Shown here in pieces: positions 10,740 through 23,041 of a DNA stretch of 64,000 nucleotides. Where the stretch lies: positions 1 to 64,000 of the forward strand of contig JAJAGP010003266.1 of the NCBI GenBank assembly GCA_025084515.1. Reading direction: 5' to 3'. The notes beneath the pieces were generated by a model. The model was given only the letters and a program-made list of their open reading frames with translations, ran no database searches and was not told where the DNA came from. A program made the translations under genes and the position numbers. Position 1 is the stretch's first letter; every line of letters begins with the position of its first letter. Origin of the DNA: Ancistrus triradiatus (Eukaryota > Chordata > Actinopteri > Siluriformes > Loricariidae).

Positions 10740-13050
10740 TAATCCATTCACCCACTGACCATTGGTCATCCATCCATCGTCTCGATAACTACTAGATAAT
10801 CCATCAATTCATCATTATTATTCATATCCATCCATCTATTGTGTATCAAAACAGTCCATCCAAGATTCATCCACTGTCCACATACACCCATCCATAATTA
10901 TCCTTCATCCATCTACAAACAATAATTCATGATAATCATCAATAATCATATCCACCCATCCATAATCGTCCTTTATCGCTCATCTGTACACCATAATTGA
11001 TGAATATCATCCAAATTCATGTCCAGCATTGCCATCCAAAAAAACTCATCATCCTCATCAATACTTGATCAGCCATCCATCATCATAACACAAAGTCATA
11101 TCCACCATTCAACATTGTAAACCATCTTAAAACCATGAATCGTAATCATTATCCGTCAATATCACCCAAAATCATATCCTCTAATCCATAACGTCTATCT
11201 TCCATGTATAACCCATGTATAATCCCCATATAAAACCATCTACTATTCATCGTCATTACAGCATAATCATCCATCCATTCCCCTCCAAAATCATACCCAC
11301 CCATCCAGAATTGTTCTTTACCCATCCATCTGTAATTGTTCTCAACCATCTTTAAACCATGAATCATCAATCAACCATACATCATCAACCCTAAATACAT
11401 AACATATAATCAATCATCCATTCCCCTCCAAAATCATATCCACAAATGGCTGATGATTGCTCTTCATCAGCTGTCTTTAAACCATCAATCATCTTCATCT
11501 AAAATCATATCCTCCAATCCATAACATTTCTTTATCATCCATGTATAATCCATAAACCATCTATTAATCATTAACATCATAATCCAACCATCATCCGCCA
11601 ATATCATATCTACCATCCATAATTGTTGTGTCATCCATCTTTAAATCAACACTTTATCAACCATCCATCATCATCATCTAAAATCAAATCCTCCAATCCA
11701 TAACAGTCATTATCATCCAAATATAATCAATGTATAATCCATCATTACATTATAATCATCAATCCATCCTCCTCCAAAATCATATATACCCATCCAGAAT
11801 TGTTCCATCATCCATCTATAAACCATGAACCATCAATCATCCATCAATACTTTATCAACCATCCACAATCATCTAAAATCAAATCCTGAAATCCATAACA
11901 GTACATTATCACCCATATATAACCCATATATTATCCATCATTACATAATCATCCATCCATCCTCCTCCAAAATAATATCCACCCATTCAGAATCGTTCAT
12001 CTTTATACCACCACTCATACTCATAATCCATCAATATCCTCCAACCACCATCATCCAAAATCATATGCTCCAATCCATGTCTCTTAATAATCCATAATAC
12101 AGAAACCATCTATTATTCAATCAGCATCATAATCATCCATCATCCTCCAAAATGATATCTACTCATCCAACTTCAAACCATGAATCAATCATATGTCAGT
12201 ACTTTATCATCCTCATTTAAAATCAAATCCTGCAATTCATAAGTCAATTATCATCCCTATAGAATCCATCATTACAGTATAATCATCCATCCTTCCTCCT
12301 CCAAAATCATATCCACCCAGCCTGAATTGTTCTTTACCCATCTATCTATAATTGTTCTCAACCATCTTTAAACAAGGAACCATCAATCATCATCCATCAA
12401 TACTTTATCCACCATCCATCATAATCATCCCTAAATACATAACAGTCCATTATGATCCATTATACATCCAAAATCATATCCACACAGCCTGAATTGTTCT
12501 TTATCAGTTTAAACCACGAACCGTCTAACATCAATACTTTATCAACCATCCATCATCTAAAAATCAAATCCTCCAACTCAACAGTCCATTATCATCCATA
12601 TATAATCCATCATTACATTATAATCATCCATCCATCCAACAAAATCATATCCACCCATCCAGAACTGTCTTTATGCTTCCATCTGTAAACTATAATCCAT
12701 CTCATCATCATCTAGCCGTCATCGTCATCCAAAATCATCGTTATCCACCAGTCCATTAACATATAAACATGAACCATCCATCACCATATTCACTCGTCCA
12801 TAATAATTCTTCACCATCCGTTGGTATTCCATAAACCATCTTTCACCATCCATCTTTCCATTATCAACATCCAAAATGAATTCATTATGATCTTCACGCA
12901 TCATTATAGATTATCATCCATCACCATTTGTGAATCCATTAAAAAAATTCATCATTTATCACCATCTATCAAAATCCATTCAGTAGTATAAGCTAACATC
13001 ATTACACAAATCCATCATCTATCCATCAATCCACCCATCCATCAGATTAA
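10740..13050. repeat. Degenerate ATCC-rich satellite with nested period
   Basis: About 2.3 kb dominated by CATCCAT, AATCATC and CCATAATC words with very few G on the plus strand. A longer unit recurs: the marker CCAAAATCATATCCACCCAT (with variants) appears near 11284, 11425, 11595, 11774, 11966, 12147, 12299, 12468 and 12641, i.e. every 140-190 bp, each followed by similar ACTTTATCAACCATCCAT and ATCAAATCCTCCAATCC words. Open frames seen here on both strands are by-products of the repeat. Confidence 0.92.
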
Positions 13051-13598
13051 AGCAATGTTGCTTTAAAATGTGTTTTGGTTATTTAAGCTAATATGTTTTT
13101 AATCCCACCCTAATCCTAATGATAAGAGGGGTGAGAAAGAGGGAAGAGCCAATGATTGGGCACAATAGCTAACTGTATATGTACAGGCTGACTGAGCAGA
13201 TTACATGCTTTGTTGGTTGTCTAAATAAAAAGATCTTAATACAATCTTTAGAGTGAACAGACACAGCCATATATGGGTGGGAATTGGAAAGGACTTCACG
13301 ATATGATACGACAATCAATCAAGTATATAACAAATGACTATCACGATATATTGCCATATCGATTTTTTAGCACAGCCCCGCGGCCATGCAGGATGCATTT
13401 ATCACTTTGGAATTCGTCACTTTGTAAATACAATAACATGTTTTTCATAAAGTCTTACCCTGTTTATTGCGACTCATCTGACAAGCTGCCAAGTCGTGAT
13501 GTTTACAACACCCACACACAGGAAAAAAATACCCCAATAGCGATTACTGAGACAATCCCATTTTAATGGAAAGGCCTTAAAACACTTACATTAAACTA

Positions 13599-15153
13599 CA
13601 GTTGGGCAAAATCATTTGAGAAAACCAATGGAAATCGGGTAACTGGTAAAAAAATAAAAATAAAAATGCAAGAAATCACATTGTAGGATTTTTAAAGAAT
13701 TTAATTGTAAATTATGGTGGAAAATAAGTATTTGGTCAATAACAAAAGTTCAACTCAATACTTTGTAACATAACCTTTGTTGGCCATGACAGAGGTCAAA
13801 CGTTTCCTGTAAGTCTTCACCAGGTTGGCACACACTGTAGCTGATATTTTGGCCCATTCCTCCATGCAGATCTCCTCTAGAGCAGTGATGTTTTGGGGCT
13901 GTCGCTGGAAAACACGGACATTCAACTCCCTCCACAAATGTTCTATGGGGCTGAGGTCTGGAGACTGGCTAGGCCACTCCAGGACCTTGAAATGCTTTTT
14001 ACGGAGACACTCCTTCATTGCCCGAGCGTTGTGTTTGGGATCATTGTCATGCTGGAAGATCCAGCCACGTTCCATCTTCAATGCTCTCAATGATGGAAGG
14101 AGGTTTTGCTTAAAATCTCTCCGATACATGGCCCCGTTCATTCTTCCCTTAACACGGATCAGTCGTCCCGTCCCCTCTGCAGAAAAACAGCCCCAAAGCA
14201 TGATGTTTCCAACCCCCCATGCTTCACAGTAGGTGTGGTGTGTTCTTGGGATGTGGACTCAGCATTCTTCTTCCTCCAAACTCAACGAGTTGAGTTTTTT
14301 ACCAAAAAGTTCTATTTTGGGTTTCATATGCCACATGATATCTCTCCCAATCCTCTTCTGGATCATCCATATGCTCTCTGGCAAACTTCAGACGGGCTCT
14401 GGAACATGTACTGGCTAAGCAGGGGGGCACGCCTGGCACTGCAGGATCTGAGTCCCTCTCGGTGTAGTGTGTTACTGATGGTAGCTTAACACTTACTTTG
14501 GTCCCAGCTTCTCGCAGGTATCAGCAGGTCCCTCCGTGTAGTTCTGGGATTTTTTGCTCACCGTTCTCATGATCATTGTGACCCCACGGGATGAGATCTT
14601 GCATGGAGCCCCAGATCGAGGGGATGGATTATCAATGGTCTGTATGTCTTCCATTTTCTTACAATTGCTCCCACAGTTGATTTATTCACACCAACCTGCT
14701 TGCTATTGTAGATTCACTCTTCCCAGCCTGCTGCAGGTCTACAATTTTCTTCCTGGTGTCCTTCAGCAGCTTCTTGGTCTTGGCCATGGTGTTTGAGTTT
14801 TGGAGTCTGACTGTTTGAGGGAGGCTGTGGACAGGTGTCTTTTATACAGATAACGAGGTCAAAACAGGTGCCATTCATACAGGTAACGAGTGGAGGACAG
14901 AAGAGTTATTTACAGAGAGAAGTTATTACAGCTCTGTGAGAGACCAGAAATGTAGCTTCTTTTGTGGGTGACCAAATACTTATTTCCACCATGATTTATA
15001 ATTAACTTCTTTAAAATTCCTACAATGTGATTTCCTGAATTTTGTTTCTCATTTTGTCTGTTATAGTTGAAGTGTACCTATGATGAAAATTAGGTAGATG
15101 AAAAAGTAGGAGAACTTGCACAATCAGTGGCTGACTAAATACTTTTGCCCCAC
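13599..15153 (-). mobile_element. Tc1/mariner element, family 1, near full length, minus strand
   Basis: Flanked by TA on both sides (13597-13598, 15154-15155). The right end reads GCCCCACT on the plus strand, one base short of the usual CACTG; the left end is a decayed CAGTTGGGCAAAA. Long inverted repeats (about 200 bp) contain AAATAAGTATTTGGTCA near each inner edge. About 1.55 kb, standard for Tc1. The transposase frame is split (see 13755-14201). Confidence 0.88.
13755..14201 (-). pseudogene. Tc1 transposase, C-terminal DDE half
   Basis: 148 codons beginning at MLWGCFSAEGTGRLI. It retains the second catalytic Asp in FQHDNDPKHNAR and the third acidic residue in DLSPIEHLWREL (the DD34E layout of Tc1), and ends normally with NKGYVTKY. 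The first half lies upstream on the minus strand (14233-14790) in shifted frames, so no complete enzyme is encoded. Confidence 0.88.
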
Positions 15154-15834
15154 TACAACTTGCAATGGACAGGCACCCTGACTAGAGTTGGTTCACACCT
15201 TGCTCTGCCAGATAGGCCCTCTATCCTCGGAAATGAAAGATAATAATCAGAATTATAAACGATGGTAGGTTATAGTGCTCGGACTAAATGGAGCAGAGAC
15301 ACTCGAGTTCTTGCTGTAATCCTGTGTTCTACCATCAGAGAGTCTGTCCGTCTAGAAACGGCAGTGAATAAGTCAGAGAGAGAGAGACAGACAGAGCTGG
15401 CGAACGAGTCCCTAACTCCTTTAATCTTTTAATCTTGCTATTCTCATCCCTAAATAAGTGCACTTCCACAGAAAACCTCTAATGTGTGTTAATGAGAGCC
15501 GAGAAGCCAGACGCAGAAGGAGAGTGTGTTTGTGTGTGTTAGGGACCGCTTTAATCAGCTCTATTGTGAGCTGAACTCGCGCTAATCCTTCCCTGAGTCG
15601 CTCTGTCTCACACCCGCTTGGGTCTCGCCTTCAAACCCAGGCTTAGGAGGAGCAACGAATCCCTCAGATCTGCTGCCATTTCCTTCTTCCCCCTCTCTCT
15701 CTCCCCCCCATCTCCCCTCCTTCCGCCGCAGAAAAAGCAGCCCACTGACGGGAAAGGAAGCTTGAAAAACAAAAGAGGTCCCCTCAGAGTTCATTCACCT
15801 AAGTTACAGCTGCGTCGGGGGCCTTGTCGTGGTG

Positions 15835-16320
15835 TTTTACAAAGTCGGGACGGGGCAGTCTTTTACCCCTTTTGCCTTACAAGGCGGGACCGGGCCCGGG
15901 TCAGTCCTTTAGACTAGCTGAACGCACCTGGGTAATCTTATTTGTGGGATCGTCTAATCCTGTAAAACTCAAACAAACACGATTAATCTAGAAATTCTCA
16001 CCCACACACGCATCATGGTTACAGGGTTTGGTCGACGGGGTGTATCCGTCTAGACCCAACCACTATATCCTCCGTTACGTCGGCCACGAAACATTTCCAC
16101 ACGGAGTTGCACTTAAAACAGCTTCATTAGCTACAAATATACACACTTCCATTTGAAACCAAAGAGCTTGCTGTTACTTTTTGGAGCTCGCTTCGCTCTC
16201 GTGTGTAAAGATCTTCTTGTGGGATTACGGAATCCAGAAACTCAAACATGATTAACACGATTAACACGCACACGCTACAGGGTTTGGCTCGATGGGTGTA
16301 CCCGTCTAGACCTAGTCTAA
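15835..16320. repeat. Local tandem duplications in a GC-richer stretch
   Basis: A 41-bp unit (TACAAAGTCGGGACGGGGCA... then TACAAGGCGGGACCGGGC) lies at 15838-15917. A second, longer duplication (about 260-277 bp period) shares TTGTGGGAT, ACTCAAAC, ACGATTAA, CAGGGTTTGG and GTGTA(T/C)CCGTCTAGACC between 15940-16060 and 16215-16315. Confidence 0.75.
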
Positions 16321-16477
16321 GACCTCCAGGTTGTGGGCCAAAATCATTTCGCAACACACCAATATTCAAATACAATGACTAGAACATAACGAATCTAAGT
16401 TTCGATTTGAGTTTGAGAACTACAGTAATCCTGCAACTTGATTGTCAGCAAAAACACAAAAACAATGCGTCCCGTGT

Positions 16478-16575
16478 ACCGATAGGCTGATTAGATTGGG
16501 CCGATTCATACCATTTTGAAATAATCGCCATCAAAATCTGCACTTATGAGGCCGATATTCCAAAATAGTGGAGAA
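16478..16575 (+). repeat. Short dispersed repeat, plus-strand copy
   Basis: GATTCATACCATTTTGAAAT, AAAATCTGCACTTATGAGGC and CGATATTCCAAAATAGTGG match the minus-strand copy at 4685-4775. Confidence 0.6.
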
Positions 16576-16595
16576 AATGCAGATAAACTAAAAAC

Positions 16596-16800
16596 TTACA
16601 TTTACATTTACATTTACAGCATTTAGCAGACGCCCTTATCCAGAGCGACTTTCAATTGATACAATCTTACAATCCAAGCAATTGTGGGTTAAGGGTCTTG
16701 CTCAAGGACCCAACAGTGGCAGCTTGGCGGAGGTGGGATTTGAACCCTGGACCTTTGGTCCATAGTCCAGCACCTTACCCACTAGGCTACCACAGGCCCA
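16596..16800 (-). mobile_element. tRNA-derived SINE with L2-type tail, minus strand
   Basis: Reverse complement of the same family as 617-810: TTTACATTTACA repeat tail, GCAGACGCCCTTATCCAGAG, then B box GGATTTGAACCC and a final A-box region ending CTACCACAGGCCC. Nearly full length. Confidence 0.88.
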
Positions 16801-18520
16801 CATTACAACTTGCAGGATGCTGAGAGAACATTCATTGAGGGCGGGGCCATTGATGAGAAGATGAAAACTGTTTCCAGCATTAGGACTTAGTGCTTTTAAC
16901 TGGAACTGGGATTACAAACAAAAAGATGCTGCTACCATGTGCACTGCTCTGCATTTATAGCTTACATTCAGCACTTTGGTGTCTCATTTCTTGTTACAAT
17001 TTCATCAGTTGCAAAAAATTTAAAATGAAAAGAAATCATGATATAGGCATTTTATCAGCCATTGGTCACCCTGCTATTTAAATATTGGCTCCGTCCATTA
17101 ATAAACCCATATCAGTCAACCACTAGTCCTAACAGTGTAACTGTGATTTATTTTTTAAGAAAGAAAACTATGGCCAATTTCTGGTTTTGGCTACCATTTA
17201 CAAACTCAATTGAATTTCAAAGATGAACTATCTCCAATTCTCCATCTCCTTCACTCTCCTTCATAAACACAAGTCTCCAGAGCAGGACCACACCTTTCAG
17301 TTACCTTTCTCAATCTGAAGACACTCTGATTAGACTGGGAAGAGTAAATACATGATGCTTGGGTTAAAAGATCATTAGAGATCATCTGTCAAATTGAAGG
17401 ACTGGATGTCATGTGACAATTCTACAGGTAGTTCATTGCAAACTCGGATCAAGCAAGAAACTTTTTTGTTTAAAGGAACCAGACTGCCAGCCATCACCCA
17501 GCCAAAACAAACCCAAACAGCTTCACAGACAATACGCTGTTTGTCTACTGTGTGTGCGTGCTAACTTCAAGAAAACTTGAAAACTTTGAAAACACTATTT
17601 TCTCGATGACTTAACTCTAAGAAATACTATTAGGTCTGCCAACCCAAAGTTCTCCTGAAATTACAAAAGTGCAAACCTTCAAAAAGACACGTATTGCGGT
17701 TTTAATTTCTTTCAAAATAATGATTAAAAGATTTGAATAAGTCGCCATAATTTTATGGGTCTACTTTGACAAAAGTTACTATCAAGTATGACTCTGAAGT
17801 GGATCTGGGATGCCAAATAATAAGAATTGATCTATATTTATAGATTTCTGGTACCTGAACAGGAGTTACTTTACTCTACTGGCTGAAAAACCATAAGGAG
17901 ATCCCTCAACGTGCTGAGGAGCCTCAGATTTTTAACACGCCGAGATTGGTTCAAAGCAATTTAAGGAATCCTTCAAAGAGCTCTTGCTTAAAGTTATGAT
18001 TTTCCTCTTACTGTGGAATAATGTGTGTTTAGTTGGTGAACTAGTTTCTTTTTAGATGTGGAAAGCTGTGCTGCACTTCGATCAAGGGTGTGGAAACTTA
18101 TTTCAAAGGGGTGCCAGATGGGAGCATGAACTAATAGTTTAAATCAACAGAAGCTAAACAAAGTAATGGAGAAAACATACTTACAGGAAACATCTTAAAT
18201 AAAAGAATATAAAACTAAGTAGACTATGACAAATTAAACAGAATATAATATTAGATTAGTGTCTTGCTTTTTATAGTGCCTATCTGATCAAAATGCATCA
18301 GTAGTGAGATTCTCAAAAAAATACTACTACTCAAATATCGCACACTTTATTAATGCAACATGCAGCTGATCAGTGTTCCTTAAGCACTGACGATATGCTC
18401 AGAAACGCACATTGTCCATAACGACAACACAATTTATCAGGATATAATAAAATGTGGTCATATTGCCCACCCCATGCTATGCATATCAGGACTTGACAAT
18501 CTCATTCTGTGAGCTTTGTA
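16801..18520. other. Unassigned intergenic sequence
   Basis: AT-rich, no gene or repeat recognised. 20134-21169, 21441-22868 and 23042-24499 are likewise without a recognisable gene. Confidence 0.5.
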
Positions 18521-20133
18521 CAGTGGTGCTTGAAAGTTTGTGAACCCTTTAGAATGTTTATGCTACATCTCTGCATAAATATGACCTAAAACATCATCAG
18601 ATTTTCACACAAGTCCTAGAAGTAGATAAAGAGATCCCAGTTCAACACACGAGACAAAAATATTATACTTGTTCATTTATTTATAGAGGAAAATGATCCA
18701 ATATTACATTAGTGAGTGGCAAAAGTATGTGAACCTCTAGGATTAGGTGAAATTATTAAGGTGAAATTAGAGTCAGGTGTTTTCAATCAATGGGATGCCA
18801 ATCAGGTGTGAGTGGGCACCCTGTTTTAGTTAAAGAACAGGGATCTATCACAGTCTGCTCTTCACAACACATGTTTGTGGAAGTGTATCATGGCACGAAC
18901 AAAGGAGATGTCTGAGGAGCTCAGAAAAAGAGTTGTTGATGCTCATCAGGCTGGAAAAGGTTACAAAACCATCTCTAAAGAGTTTGGACTCCACCAATCC
19001 ACAGTCAGACAGATTGTGTACAAATGGAGGAAATTCAAGACCATTGTTCCCTCCCCAGGAGTGGTCGACCAACAAAGATCACTCCAAGAGCAAGGCGTGT
19101 GTGGTAATAGTTGGCGAGGTCACAAAGGACCCCAGGGTAAACTTCTAAGCAACTGAAGGCCTCTCTCACATTGGCTAATGTTAATGTTCATGAGTCCACC
19201 ATCAGAAGAACACTGAACAACACTGGTGTGCATGCAGGGTTGCAAGGAGAAAGCCACTGCTCTCCTCAAAAAGAACATTTCTGCTCGTCTGCAGTTTGCT
19301 AAAGATCACGTGGACGAGGCCAGAAAGGTTGTTGGAAGAATGTTTTTGGATGGATGTGACCAAAAAAACTTTTTGGTTTAAAAGAAAAGCATTATATTTG
19401 GAGAAAGGCAAACACTGCATTCCAGCATAAGAACCTTATCCCATCTGTGAAACATGGTGGTGGTAGTATCATGGTTTGGGCCTGTTTTGCTGCATCTGGG
19501 CTAGGACAACTTGACACCATTGATGGAACAATGAATTCTGAATGATATCAGAGAATTCTAAAGGAAAATGTCAGGACATCTGTCCATGAACTGAATCTCA
19601 GAGAAGGTGGGTCATGCAGCAAGACAACGCCCCTAAGCACACAAGTCGTTCTACCAAAGAATGGTTACAGAAGAATAAAGTTCATGTTTTGGAATAGCCA
19701 AGTCAAAGTCCTGACCTTAATCCAATGGAAATGTTGTGGAAGGACCTGAAGCGAGCAGCTAATGTGAGGAAACTCACAAACATCCCAGAGCTGAAGCTGT
19801 TCTGTACGGAGGAATGGGCTAAAATTCCTCCAAGCCGGTGTGCAGGACTGATCAACAGCTACAGGAAACGTTTAGCTGCAGTTATTGCTGCACAGGGGGG
19901 TCACACCAGATACTGAAAGCAAAGGTTCACATACTTTTGCCACACACTAATATGTAATATTGGATCATGTTCCTCGATAAATAAATGACCAAGTATAATA
20001 TTGTATTCCATTTGTTTAACTGGGTTCTCTTGATCTACTTTTCGGACTTGTGTGAAAATCTGATGATGTTTTAGCTCATATTTATGCAGGAATATTGAAA
20101 ATTCTAAAGGGTTCACAAACTTAAGCACCACTG
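18521..20133 (+). mobile_element. Tc1/mariner element, family 2, full length, TA-flanked
   Basis: TA at 18519-18520 and 20134-20135. Inverted ends CAGTGGTGCTTGAAAGTTTG and its complement CTTAAGCACCACTG; 1613 bp. Transposase starts at 18890 (MARTKEMSEELRKRVVDAHQ) and its last part is open at 19725-19916 (ending RLAAVIAAQGGHTRY), with DLNPME in the DDE glutamate position; the middle is disrupted by small insertions. Preserved structure but dead enzyme. Confidence 0.92.
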
Positions 20134-21169
20134 TAGATCCAAAGCTGAAACATGGGTGCTCCCACACATTTTTACCTATATAACAGTGCTCCAGTTGACC
20201 AAACGACTTATTGTAACAGAGGCATCTTATGACAGCGCCAAACTGAAAGCCTTTAAGCTCCTCAGTACAACCCATTCTGCTGCCAATGTTTGCTTGATTT
20301 CATGCACTTGTAAGCAATGGGTGGGTCTGACATAGCTCAATCCACTTTTTAAGAAAGGACCAGAAACTGTATACCGCACCTACGAACAGAGCAGCCATTC
20401 GGGTCACTTAGCATCTAACGGGTCTGAATAGAGGCAGAACAGTGGCTTATGAAAAGTGGATTTTAAAGGCCAGTTCACCCAAATCTCACGGGTGCGCAGC
20501 AGAAAAGAATGTTTTGACTAGGGGCTGTCACAGACGATCCCTGAAACGTTCGTTGAAATCCACAAATGCTCTCAAATCCCCACGTTCACGAAGCCTACCA
20601 GGCAACCGCTGTCTCAATTGACGTCAAGTTTCACAACGCCAGACGAGTCTTTAATCTCTGTTTACGGACTCCGGTTGCCAAACTGACTTGCATCGCTAAC
20701 GCCCACATGCAAAGACACCTAGAAATATTTTAATCTGTTTTCTAAACGGGATAATCGTTCGATCTTGCGCAACACAGGCCAGACATTTGCTGAGCGCATG
20801 AAATGTTGCATGGTGACATTCATAGGCGAGATTCACAGCCAGGTGTGTGTACGAGTACTGACGAAATGGTGCGCGTGACAGGAGCACGTATTTGTTACAT
20901 CCAGGCGGATAATGTTCGGGAGTGCGCGCTCGTGTTGCTCAAATGAGCCCCAGCATGCTCGCTCAAGCCTGCTTGAAGATTTACACTTGAATACCCCAGA
21001 GTGGTTCTTATAGGCTACTGTGGGCGCCGATAATATTGGCTTGCTTCGTTTTGCTGAACTCACACCGGATCAAGGCACCCACAACAAATGCGCAACCATT
21101 ACAGTCACACAGTAAATGCATTAATGTTCATTTGCTGCGGCTGAATACTTGAGGTTGCAGTCTAGTCAT

Positions 21170-21332
21170 ATTTACATTTACAGCATTTTGCAGACGCCCT
21201 TCTCCAGAGCGACTTACAATGGGATACAGTCTTACAATCCAAGCAACAGTGGCAGCTTGGCAGAGGTGGGATTTGAATCCTAGACCTTCTGGTCCATAGT
21301 CCAGTACCTTACCCACAAGGCTACCACAGTCC
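21170..21332 (-). mobile_element. tRNA-derived SINE, minus strand, short internal deletion
   Basis: Tail GCAGACGCCCTTCTCCAGAG, B box GGATTTGAATCC, A-box end CTACCACAGTCC. Lacks the central GTGGGTTAAGGGCCTTGCTC portion present in its sisters. Confidence 0.85.
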
Positions 21333-21336
21333 AAAG

Positions 21337-21440
21337 TACATTTACCTTACATTTACATCATATAGCAGACGCCCTTATCCAGAGCGACTTACAACTGATA
21401 ATTACAATCAATTGTGGGTTAAGGGCTGCTCAATGACCTT
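21337..21440 (-). mobile_element. SINE tail fragment, minus strand
   Basis: Carries only the tail half (GCAGACGCCCTTATCCAGAG through TGTGGGTTAAGGGC) of the tRNA-SINE family, right after the 21170-21332 copy in the same orientation; a 5'-truncated insertion. Confidence 0.8.
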
Positions 21441-22868
21441 TTTTGATATTTGCACTCTGGGGGGTGCTCTGGACATTAAACGCTAAGAAACCGGTCCCAG
21501 CACCCAGCGAAAAATGAGATGGCATGTCCTTACCTGTGGAGAGGGTATTGTCAAAACCGATAAATCAAAGAAAGCAATGCCACGTGCACTGTAGCTCGTC
21601 AGCCGTATCTAAGGAACACGATCACATGATGGCAGCACTAACTGGAAGTCTGTATCACTAATTGGATCTTATCTGGGGGTAGCAGTGGCACCAGGCTAAG
21701 AAGTCCATCTCCTACTTTATCTCTGGCCACAGACTTTAGCCCCTCTTGAGGACTGCCAGACTTTTTCCAAGCCATGTGTGATATATAATCCCTGGAGTGC
21801 GTCTCGGGTCCATCTCGCGGTCCCCTCTCAGCGGGATGTGCCGACCAGTTAATCTAACCAATCAAATGTAGTTTCTTGGTCCATTAATTGGACCTCGTTT
21901 AATCACAGGATGCACTATATGAAATCAATGACTCGCATCCAACCAACCTCTCAGATCCAAAGAGTCAAAAGCAAGCACTTCTTAAGTTCCATCAGAAAGA
22001 AAGGATCTCTCTCAGTTAAGCCTGAGTAAATGTTTATCTGCAGAATTAAGACCCCTCACCTCTCCTAGGGAAAACATGTTTGTATTTAGGATGAAGATAA
22101 ACTTGTGATAGCGGTTAGTGACAGATTTGTTTTTTTGTAGCCGCCTGCGTTTAGTTTGCATTGCACTTCATTAGTGATTAAATGCATTGTTGAAACAGTC
22201 AAGTTAACTGTCCAGAACTGGTAGCCGTAACAGCTTAACTAGTCTGCAGAAGGATGTTTTGTTCTTAAAACCGACTGGCTCCTTCTCACAAGAGAAAGGC
22301 AACAAAGTAACACTGAGTGCCTCTTGCTTAATCACACCGCCTTCTGAAATCATCCACGAAAGTCCCTCTTTTTTTTTTTAACCCCAATAATTACCACTTA
22401 CAGAAAATATGAAAATGAAGCCGTGTGATTTCCCCCCCCCACTGGAGTTCTTCGACTCAAGCCTAGCAGGAAGGCTGTGTGAGAAAGGCCCTGGGGGCAG
22501 GTAAAGTGTAAACGTGTAGCGTAACTGCTTGTAATTAGTGTAATTAAAGTCTGTGAGCAGAGAGGTTAAACAGGCAGGTAAACAGAGGAAGAGCGAGACA
22601 AAAATGCACAAACCGAAACGATGTTCCAGACACAGGGACAGGCTAACTCGATGGCACGCAAACCATCTGATAGGAATCGAATGATGCAAGGTGAATGCAC
22701 AGGTGCAGGTACGCAAAGGTAACAAAAAGACAGGAAGGTTCAGAGACATGTGCCGGTACTGGTCGAGATACAAAAGCAAACCAAAACACACAGGGTCCAT
22801 CACAATGTTCCATAACCGCACCATCATGTTGCAAAGCCTAAAACAGAGATGGAGGTCGAGAATCAATT

Positions 22869-23041
22869 AACCTAACACACGTCTTTGGACTGTGGGAGGA
22901 AACTGGAGTAAAATGACATGGGCACGGGGAGAACATGCAAACTCCATAGAAAGGACACAGACCACTCCACCTGGGGATCGAACCTAGGATGTCCTTGCTG
23001 TGAGGTGACGATGCGACCCACCAAGCCACCATGCCGCCCTT
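22869..23041 (-). mobile_element. Second tRNA-like SINE type, minus strand
   Basis: Reverse strand starts GGCGGCATGGTGGCTTGGTG, has GTTCGATCCCC (B-box like), then GGAGTTTGCATGTTCTCCCC and CAGTCCAAAGAC. This is the very common fish repeat with a CCTCACAGCAAGAAGG-type anticodon region; not related to the L2-tailed SINEs. Confidence 0.82.

Noticed and set aside
11149..12688. Open frames of 70-90 codons on both strands in the ATCC satellite
   Set aside because: They follow the repeat period and consist of His/Ile/Ser/Asn runs; no start context, splice sites or family.
10740..13050. CRISPR-like array because of regular spacing
   Set aside because: Units are degenerate, lack constant repeats with unique spacers, and the genome is eukaryotic.
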